11,656 nucleotides of DNA. Origin: an uncultured Chryseolinea sp. (GTDB taxonomy: Bacteria; Bacteroidota; Bacteroidia; Cytophagales; Cyclobacteriaceae). Below the pieces are notes generated by a model. The model worked only from the letters and a program-made list of their open reading frames with translations. It was not told where the DNA came from and did no database searches. Numbering within the stretch: position 1 is the first letter of the stretch; every line of letters begins with the position of its first letter. The stretch spans positions 1-11,656 of the forward strand of contig CAMLER010000091.1 in the NCBI GenBank assembly GCA_946478915.1, in the 5' to 3' direction. Position numbers and translations under genes: made by a program. Below, piece after piece: positions 6,858-11,656 of this stretch.

Positions 6858-8753
6858 ATGAACTCGTTGGAACCGAAAATTTTAATTGTTGAAGACAATC
6901 CGGGAGACCTCTTCCTAGTCAAAGAATTCCTAAAACGAACCGCGCTGCCGTCGTTCAAGATTATGCATGCGGATACCCTCACGGAAGCCACCAGGCTTCT
7001 GAAAACAAATCGATTTAAGATCATCTTGTTAGATCTGTTCCTAAAGGATAGCGAGGGTATTCAAACTTTTGAAAGGATCTATCCGCTTTCCGCAAATGCG
7101 CCAGTCATCATCTTGACAGGACTGGTCGACGAAAAAATCACCGCTGAGGCGCTGAAGAAGGGAGCACAAGATTACCTGGTCAAGGGTGATTATGACAAAA
7201 AGCTGTTGGAAAAAACGATTCGATATGCAATAGAACGAAAGCATAACCAGGAATTGTTAAACCAATCCGAAGAGGAGTATAAGCTATTATTCGAAAACAA
7301 TCCCGTTCCGATGTGGGCGTATGATTCCGATACGTTAAATATTGTTACGGTCAACGCATCGGCTATACTCTATTACGGATATCCACTGGCAGAATTTCTA
7401 AAGCTTAAGGTACCTGATTTGATTCCGGCCGAAGCAGTACCATTATTGCTTCGAGACAATGGTCTTGAAAGAACAGGTCCATGGCGGCATAAACGCCGGG
7501 ATGGTTCAGTGCTTTTTGCGGAAGTTGTATCCCACGACATCATGTTACGGGGCGTCAGATCTCGCCTGGTTGCTGCCAACGACGTCACCGTTCGTATGAA
7601 AGTAGAAGGCTATTTGCGATTGCTCGAGTCGGTTATTACCAATGCCAACGATGCCGTTTTGGTTACAGAGGCGCAACCAGATGGGCTTGGGCAAAAAATC
7701 GTATATGTGAATGAGGCGTTTAATAAAATGACGGGTTATTCCGTTGAAGAAGTTATTGGTAAAACGCCACGCATACTACAAGGACCAAATACAGATAAGA
7801 AAGCACTTTCCCGGATTAGGGAAGCACTCAAGAAACAAGAGTCCATAGAAGTTGAAATAGTTAACTACAAGAAGAGCGGAGAAGAATATTGGGTTAATTT
7901 TACTATCGTGCCTGTAGCCGATAAAGATGGAACACTTACTCATTTCGTGGCGATCCAACGGGACGTAACAGCGCGCCGGCGGCAGGAGGAAATGGCCAGG
8001 GAAAAACTGGAAGGTCAGGTAAAGGAACGAACACGAGAGCTTAACGAAGCGTTGCGCAAGGAAAAAGAACTGGTTGAGTTGAAAAGTAAATTTGTTGCTA
8101 TGGCTTCGCATGAGTTCAGAACTCCATTGGCGACGATCAATTTTGCGACAAATTATTTGAAGGATTACTCGGAACGACTTCAGCCCGCAGACTTAAAACG
8201 AAAACTGGAAAGCATCGAAAAGCAGGTTAAACATATGACTTTTCTTCTCGATGACTTGCTAACGTTAGGAAAAAGCGAGTCCGGAGGCACCAGGGTCGTT
8301 GCTAAGAGAATCGATATCTATGATTTCTTTACGAAGATTGTTGAAGAGGTTGTGTATAGCGCGAAATCGCGCCACAACATTATGTATACATTTGAGAGTG
8401 CGGTAAGGGAAGTCGAAATTGACGAAAAACTTCTCCGTAATGTGTTCATAAACCTTCTGACAAACGCTATTAAGTTTTCGCCGGAGTCTTCGGAAGTTAC
8501 TCTGGCAGTTCGCACAGTTGGAGACCAATTGCTGATCTCCGTCAAAGATCAGGGCCTTGGAATTCCCTCCCACGAATTTGATAAGATCTTCGACCCATTC
8601 CATCGGGGATCAAACGCGGGAGCAATTCAAGGTACCGGCCTCGGATTATCAATAGTCAAAAAAGCGGTTGAACTGTTGGAAGGCGACCTTGATTTCACGA
8701 GCGAAGTCGGCAAAGGCTCCGAGTTTACCGTAGGATTTAGAATTAGTGCATGA
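6858..8753 (+). CDS. Soluble REC-PAS-PAS histidine kinase with a LOV-like second PAS
   Basis: 631 aa, cytoplasmic, with no membrane segment. The N-terminal receiver (~5-125) is intact: acidic pocket with Asp13 (VEDNPGD), phosphoacceptor Asp59 (ILLDLF), Thr87 (LTG) and Lys109 (LVKG). PAS1 spans ~137-247 and PAS2 ~250-372. PAS2 resembles LOV domains: NEAFNKMTGY, GKTPRILQGPNTD (301-313), VNYKKSGEEYW, HFVAIQRDVT with Gln367. The LOV cysteine (NCRFLQ) is Pro304 here, so no flavin-Cys adduct can form. A coiled coil (373-408) leads to HisKA with ASHEFRTP (His418). The HATPase is complete: N-box NVFINLLTNAIKFS (528-541), G1 DQGLGI (564-569), F-box FDPF (578-581), G2 GTGLGLSIVKK (592-602). The N-terminal receiver suggests it can itself be a phosphorelay target. 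Its stop overlaps the next gene's start (ATGA, 8750-8753), so the two are translationally coupled. Confidence 0.93.
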   Translation: MNSLEPKILIVEDNPGDLFLVKEFLKRTALPSFKIMHADTLTEATRLLKTNRFKIILLDLFLKDSEGIQTFERIYPLSANAPVIILTGLVDEKITAEALKKGAQDYLVKGDYDKKLLEKTIRYAIERKHNQELLNQSEEEYKLLFENNPVPMWAYDSDTLNIVTVNASAILYYGYPLAEFLKLKVPDLIPAEAVPLLLRDNGLERTGPWRHKRRDGSVLFAEVVSHDIMLRGVRSRLVAANDVTVRMKVEGYLRLLESVITNANDAVLVTEAQPDGLGQKIVYVNEAFNKMTGYSVEEVIGKTPRILQGPNTDKKALSRIREALKKQESIEVEIVNYKKSGEEYWVNFTIVPVADKDGTLTHFVAIQRDVTARRRQEEMAREKLEGQVKERTRELNEALRKEKELVELKSKFVAMASHEFRTPLATINFATNYLKDYSERLQPADLKRKLESIEKQVKHMTFLLDDLLTLGKSESGGTRVVAKRIDIYDFFTKIVEEVVYSAKSRHNIMYTFESAVREVEIDEKLLRNVFINLLTNAIKFSPESSEVTLAVRTVGDQLLISVKDQGLGIPSHEFDKIFDPFHRGSNAGAIQGTGLGLSIVKKAVELLEGDLDFTSEVGKGSEFTVGFRISA

Positions 8754-9133
8754 AAAAAATATTATTGGTTGAAGATACACCGTCACTCGCCATGGAGATA
8801 ATGGATATACTCCAAATGGAATCCTTTGACGTGACACTTGCCACCAATGGGAAGGATGCAATGGAACTGTTAACCCGTCAGCGAGCTGACATCGTTATTT
8901 CAGATCTGTTCATGCCTGGAATGGACGGGTTTCAATTGATTTCTTCAATAAGAAATCATCCCACAGTAAGGGAAACGCCGATTATTATATTGTCGGCAAG
9001 AACAACAAATGATACCATTGACAAGGTAATGGGATTGGGTAGCGACCTTTTTATTCAGAAGCCGTGTGACAGCCAATACCTGGTAACGTCGATTAAAAGA
9101 TTATTAGCAGAAAAGCAACAAGTACACCGATGA
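8750..9133 (+). CDS. Single-domain response regulator (CheY/Spo0F-like receiver)
   Basis: 127 aa, a receiver domain only. All functional residues are present: acidic pair Glu8/Asp9 (LLVEDT), phosphoacceptor Asp52 (ISDLFMPGMDG), Ser82 at the switch Thr/Ser position (IILSAR) and Lys104 (FIQKP). There is no output domain, so it probably shuttles phosphate (Spo0F-like) or acts by protein contact. It starts within the stop of the REC-PAS-PAS kinase gene and its own stop overlaps the NarL-type gene start (ATGA at both junctions). This points to one mRNA and to the neighbouring kinase as the likely phosphodonor; the partner assignment is inference. Confidence 0.93.
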   Translation: MKKILLVEDTPSLAMEIMDILQMESFDVTLATNGKDAMELLTRQRADIVISDLFMPGMDGFQLISSIRNHPTVRETPIIILSARTTNDTIDKVMGLGSDLFIQKPCDSQYLVTSIKRLLAEKQQVHR

Positions 9134-9783
9134 TAAAATTATTTCTTGTGGATGATCATACCCTGATGAGGGATGGAATTACGTCAATGTTATCGGATTG
9201 TCCCGACATTATTGTCGTGGGATCCTGTGCTTCCGGAGAGGAGGCGATAAGCAATGTAGCAGAGTTACATCCGGATGTTGTACTTATGGACATCATGCTA
9301 CGCGGAATGACTGGTATAGAGGCGACTAGATGGATAAAGGAGCAGGATAAGAACGTGCGCGTAATCCTTGTATCCATGGAAGTAAAAAAGGAATTTCTTT
9401 CCGCTGGAATACAGTGTGGCATTGATGGATACTTGCCGAAAGATACCGATAAGCAAACGATGATCAATGCGATCAGAGCAGTTTATGCGGGTGACCGTTA
9501 CTTTACTGACGCGATCACGAAACTTGTATTTGAAGACTTTTATGTTCATGAGAAGTTGAAAAATCCCGAGAACACGCGACTCCCTAACGATCTGACTAAG
9601 CGCGAACATGAAGTCCTCGGACTTGTCGCTATGGGCAAAGGTAACAAGGAGATTGCGGAATCTTTGTTTATAAGCGTGAAAACGGTAGAAACTCATAAGG
9701 GGAACATTCTTGAGAAGCTTGGATTGCGAAATTCCGCCGAGCTGATAAAATATGCTATCAAAAATAATATTGTGCCTGCGTGA
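9130..9783 (+). CDS. NarL/LuxR-family DNA-binding response regulator
   Basis: 217 aa. Receiver ~1-120 with Asp8/Asp9 (FLVDDH), phosphoacceptor Asp54 (VLMDIMLRGMTG), Ser82 (LVSME) and Lys104 (LPKD). C-terminal LuxR-type helix-turn-helix ~152-215: LTKREHEVLGLVAMGKGNKEI (155-175), then SLFISVKTVETHKGNILEKLG, with the recognition helix around VKTVETHKGNI. It is the only DNA-binding output in the cluster and so the likely end point of the phosphorelay. The target promoters are unknown. The palindrome ATTGTCGACAAT about 80 bp downstream (9863-9874) is a speculative site for autoregulation of the next gene. Co-translated with the receiver gene upstream (ATGA overlap). Confidence 0.95.
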   Translation: MIKLFLVDDHTLMRDGITSMLSDCPDIIVVGSCASGEEAISNVAELHPDVVLMDIMLRGMTGIEATRWIKEQDKNVRVILVSMEVKKEFLSAGIQCGIDGYLPKDTDKQTMINAIRAVYAGDRYFTDAITKLVFEDFYVHEKLKNPENTRLPNDLTKREHEVLGLVAMGKGNKEIAESLFISVKTVETHKGNILEKLGLRNSAELIKYAIKNNIVPA

Positions 9784-9862
9784 AAAACTGCGCATAGCCA
9801 TAAAATTGAAGTAGATTGTGGTACAGTAAGGAGTGAACGTTGGAATAGGCTGCTGTATTTAG

Positions 9863-9874
9863 ATTGTCGACAAT
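9863..9874. promoter_or_regulatory. 12-bp perfect palindrome upstream of the pseudo-receiver/Hpt gene
   Basis: ATTGTCGACAAT is self-complementary and ends six bases before the ATG at 9881, in the 97-bp gap after the NarL-type regulator gene. A few 12-bp palindromes are expected by chance in a window this size. Only the location next to a regulator gene makes it notable. Confidence 0.25.
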
Positions 9875-9880
9875 AGAACT

Positions 9881-10624
9881 ATGAAGGAATCTTTAGGTAC
9901 ATACCCGGTATTGTTTGTAGAAGCGGATTCGGCTAATGCGAATTCTGCCGAACGACTCATGTCCGGATGGGGCCTTCAGGTATCGGTTGCAGCCACAGCT
10001 ACAGAGGCGATTGAGATGAGTAAAACCCGTATTTTTGATGTGATCTTTATCAGCATGGATCTAAGCGATATCCATGGCTACCAAACTGCGAGCATCATAC
10101 GCGAATTGGGCGACCAGTTTCAAAACATACCGATAATTGGACATGGACCTGAAGCTCCTGCACACGTCGGAAACGGGAATGTTTTAACAGACTTTATAGC
10201 CAAACCGTTGGACGAAAGCGAATTGTATAGTAAACTAAAGAATCATCTTGATAAGACCAGACCAGAGATAGTTATCGCCAATCTTGACCGGTGTACAGAT
10301 GGTGATGTAGAATTTCGAAAAGAATTGGCTCAGCTATTGGCTAACAATGTGATTGAACTAATGAAGAGCATTGAATCGTCGCTCAAGGAAAATGATCCCG
10401 AGATTTTTGTCAGATCGGTTCACAAAACTAAAACCACCCTCAGCATCTTAAATGATAAAGAACTTATGGACCGGATTAGTTTGATACAGACGAAACTAAA
10501 AGAGGGAGATCGCGGTAGCATTGACGAAGATGTAGAGAAAATGCTTAGGCGTTGCAAAAAGACCATTGAAGTGCTGAGTCTTATAGCCGAGGGTAAATCT
10601 AGCCAGGGCGGGGAAGAACGATAG
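9881..10624 (+). CDS. Degenerate receiver (pseudo-REC) fused to an Hpt domain
   Basis: 247 aa, cytoplasmic. Residues ~8-122 follow the receiver fold (VLFVEADS, FDVIFISMDLSDIHGYQTA, IPIIGH, DFIAKPLDESEL), but the active site is broken. The usual acidic pair is VEA, the phospho-Asp position aligned through the following Gly-Tyr is Ser58, and the switch Thr position is Gly or His; only Lys108 (AKP) remains. Phosphorylation of this domain by the usual route is therefore unlikely. Residues ~128-235 are helical and match an Hpt domain: a four-helix pattern with FVRSVHKTKTTLSIL (176-190), where His181 and Lys183 take the phosphoacceptor positions of the H-x-[LT]-K motif. The protein probably acts as phosphotransfer intermediate between receivers encoded just upstream. 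It stands 97 bp after the NarL-type gene and may have its own promoter. The tail after ~236 is polar and probably disordered. Confidence 0.85.
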   Translation: MKESLGTYPVLFVEADSANANSAERLMSGWGLQVSVAATATEAIEMSKTRIFDVIFISMDLSDIHGYQTASIIRELGDQFQNIPIIGHGPEAPAHVGNGNVLTDFIAKPLDESELYSKLKNHLDKTRPEIVIANLDRCTDGDVEFRKELAQLLANNVIELMKSIESSLKENDPEIFVRSVHKTKTTLSILNDKELMDRISLIQTKLKEGDRGSIDEDVEKMLRRCKKTIEVLSLIAEGKSSQGGEER

Positions 10625-10635
10625 CCTCCGACTGG

Positions 10636-10657
10636 TATCAATTAACAATTATCAATT
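10636..10657. repeat. Short AT-rich repeat (CAATTAN, period 7) at the convergent gene end
   Basis: CAATTAA, CAATTAT and CAATTCA begin at 10639, 10646 and 10653, giving an 8-bp direct repeat TATCAATT at 10636 and 10650. It overlaps the end of the minus-strand NTF2-like gene: the residues ELIIVN and the stop codon are read from it. Similar CAATTAACAATTATCAATT tracts are, from memory, common between genes in Bacteroidota. Confidence 0.6.
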
Positions 10658-11480
10658 CACTGTCTCTGTTCCCGGCCTGCCTGTGCATTAATAGATTTCC
10701 ATTGTCTGTTCGTTTCAATAAGTTGGCCACGTTGCCTTCGAACCGGCCGCCACTACTTTCGTCTCCCCACCCGCCTTTGTAATGGGAGGTTACAAAAACA
10801 TATTCTCCCATGTTGTACATCTGGAAGTAGGTATGCTTTACTTTGAAAGAAACGTTCTTATTGTAAGTGCTTAACATCTTCGGTCGGATTGCTTTCATCC
10901 CAACGCGGATTGAATCAAAATTTGACATAAGGATTGCATCTTTTGTGAATCCGCGGGCTCTTGCATCTCCGTCACCGTCTGCAACAGCCTTTATTAAAGC
11001 GGCGTCAAACTCTGATACCTTGGTATATATCAGGTTGGTGGTGTCGATCTTTGGCATACATTCACTGCCCGTCAACTTTACGTTTGCATTGGGGACATCT
11101 TTTGGATCAAGATATTGATTCGCCCCAAATATCTCGGACACCACACTAAGACGTCCGTTTTTATCACGTTTCCATAAAATCATATAATGACCTTCATAGT
11201 GGCTTTCCCTATCAGCGATCGAATACTCCATCTGAAAGGTACCCATCTCAAGTAAGCAGTCGGAATATTTCTCTACTGCATAAATTGTTTTCTTATATTT
11301 TTTGAAATCCGCTGCGCTAAACCAGCTTGTAAAAAATTTTCTTAACGTATCGATGTCCAGGATTGCCGTTTTATATTCAGGAAAGAATGTGAATGACTCA
11401 GCGTACATGGTAGTCAAGGCATCCACATTTTCTGTAGTATAGAGATGCTCGAGGTTTTTGTTTATCCTTTCGCATTCCAA
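10638..11480 (-). CDS. Double NTF2/SnoaL-like (DUF4440-type) domain protein, probably exported; start uncertain
   Basis: At least 280 aa. Two α+β NTF2-like units are visible: ~1-122 (INKNLEHLYTTENVDALTTMYAESFTFFP, ending HYMILWKRDKNGRLSVVSEIFG) and ~152-270 (SEFDAALIKAVADGDGDARARGFTKDAIL, ending NLLKRTDNGNLLMHRQAGN). These folds bind small molecules or act as small enzymes, and no catalytic set identifies a reaction. The TTG at 11478-11480 is the first usable start codon upstream of domain 1, but the frame stays open to the window edge. It encodes a signal-peptide-like stretch (GRTLLLIAIAICFTQELKG, read from about 11573 to 11517), so the real product is probably longer and exported or lipid-anchored. 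No ATG, GTG or TTG precedes this stretch in frame inside the window. It converges on the pseudo-REC/Hpt gene with a 13-bp gap. Confidence 0.75.
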   Translation of the reverse strand: MECERINKNLEHLYTTENVDALTTMYAESFTFFPEYKTAILDIDTLRKFFTSWFSAADFKKYKKTIYAVEKYSDCLLEMGTFQMEYSIADRESHYEGHYMILWKRDKNGRLSVVSEIFGANQYLDPKDVPNANVKLTGSECMPKIDTTNLIYTKVSEFDAALIKAVADGDGDARARGFTKDAILMSNFDSIRVGMKAIRPKMLSTYNKNVSFKVKHTYFQMYNMGEYVFVTSHYKGGWGDESSGGRFEGNVANLLKRTDNGNLLMHRQAGNRDSELIIVN

Positions 11481-11656
11481 CCGCGATTGATCAGATTGTC
11501 CGATAGATTTGGGATCACCTTTTAATTCCTGAGTGAAACATATCGCGATGGCTATGAGTAAAAGTGTTCGGCCGATACCCGTGATAATTAATACACTGGG
11601 TCTATGATTCGATCGCCATGATAAGGCTTCGCATGCGTTTACACCCTTGTAGTGTT
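11481..11656 (-). other. Open in-frame upstream extension of the NTF2-like gene, with signal-peptide-like sequence
   Basis: The minus-strand frame of the NTF2-like gene runs without a stop to the window edge (58 codons). Codons from about 11573 to 11535 read R-T-L-L-L-I-A-I-A-I-C-F-T-Q, a typical signal-peptide core after a basic residue. No canonical start is present, only ATT/ATC/ATA codons. Either the start is further upstream outside the window, or a rare start codon is used, or a start codon was lost by mutation. Confidence 0.4.

Noticed and set aside
7605..7973. A true blue-light LOV photoreceptor
   Set aside because: The cysteine required for the photoadduct is Pro304, so classical LOV photochemistry is excluded.
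7776..8603. Two minus-strand open frames of about 110 codons opposite the soluble kinase gene
   Set aside because: They are antisense shadows of the PAS2-HisKA-HATPase coding region, with no family motif and no independent start signals.
9298..9801. A 167-codon minus-strand open frame opposite the NarL-type regulator gene
   Set aside because: It lies fully antisense to a gene with clear receiver and HTH motifs, shows no recognisable domain and has the residue bias of a mirror frame.

Overview
The window looks like a chromosomal segment of a Bacteroidota bacterium, most likely a Cytophagales-type gliding or soil organism. Supporting signs are a DUF2723-like C-terminus, a DUF2652 protein, an AnmK with a short N-terminal extension, weak or absent Shine-Dalgarno sequences, a perfect Bacteroidetes -7 box (TAnnTTTG) and short AT-rich intergenic repeats. 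Taxonomy is inferred from gene content only. No rRNA, tRNA, CRISPR array, transposase or phage gene is visible.

Layout. Bases 1-370 (+) hold the C-terminal end of a probable DUF2723 membrane protein. It converges on two minus-strand genes: anmK (423-1616, cell-wall recycling kinase) and a DUF2652 protein (1673-2749), in which a class III cyclase-like fold is followed by an SRPBCC-like region. A 140-bp divergent gap leads to a tightly coupled plus-strand pair: an LsrG/ABM-type small enzyme (2890-3189) and an iron-containing alcohol dehydrogenase (3191-4375) in which one metal-ligand His is Gln.

From 4661 to 10624 every gene is a plus-strand signalling gene: a membrane PAS-PAS histidine kinase (4661-6652), a cytoplasmic REC-PAS-PAS histidine kinase (6858-8753), a single-domain receiver (8750-9133), a NarL/LuxR response regulator (9130-9783) and a degenerate receiver fused to an Hpt domain (9881-10624). 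The middle three overlap by ATGA junctions and are almost certainly one operon. Together they contain every part of a multistep phosphorelay: kinase, receiver, Hpt and DNA-binding output. The second PAS of the soluble kinase resembles a LOV domain but lacks the photoactive cysteine, and the last protein's receiver has lost its phospho-Asp while its Hpt His remains.

The window ends with a convergent minus-strand gene for a double NTF2/SnoaL-like protein (10638-11480). Its frame stays open to the window edge and carries a signal-peptide-like stretch without an obvious ATG/GTG/TTG start.

I see no clear proof of a wholly new system. The best candidates for a second look are the phosphorelay with its pseudo-receiver-Hpt protein and Cys-less LOV-like PAS, the LsrG-like/Fe-ADH gene pair, and the cyclase-like DUF2652 protein.
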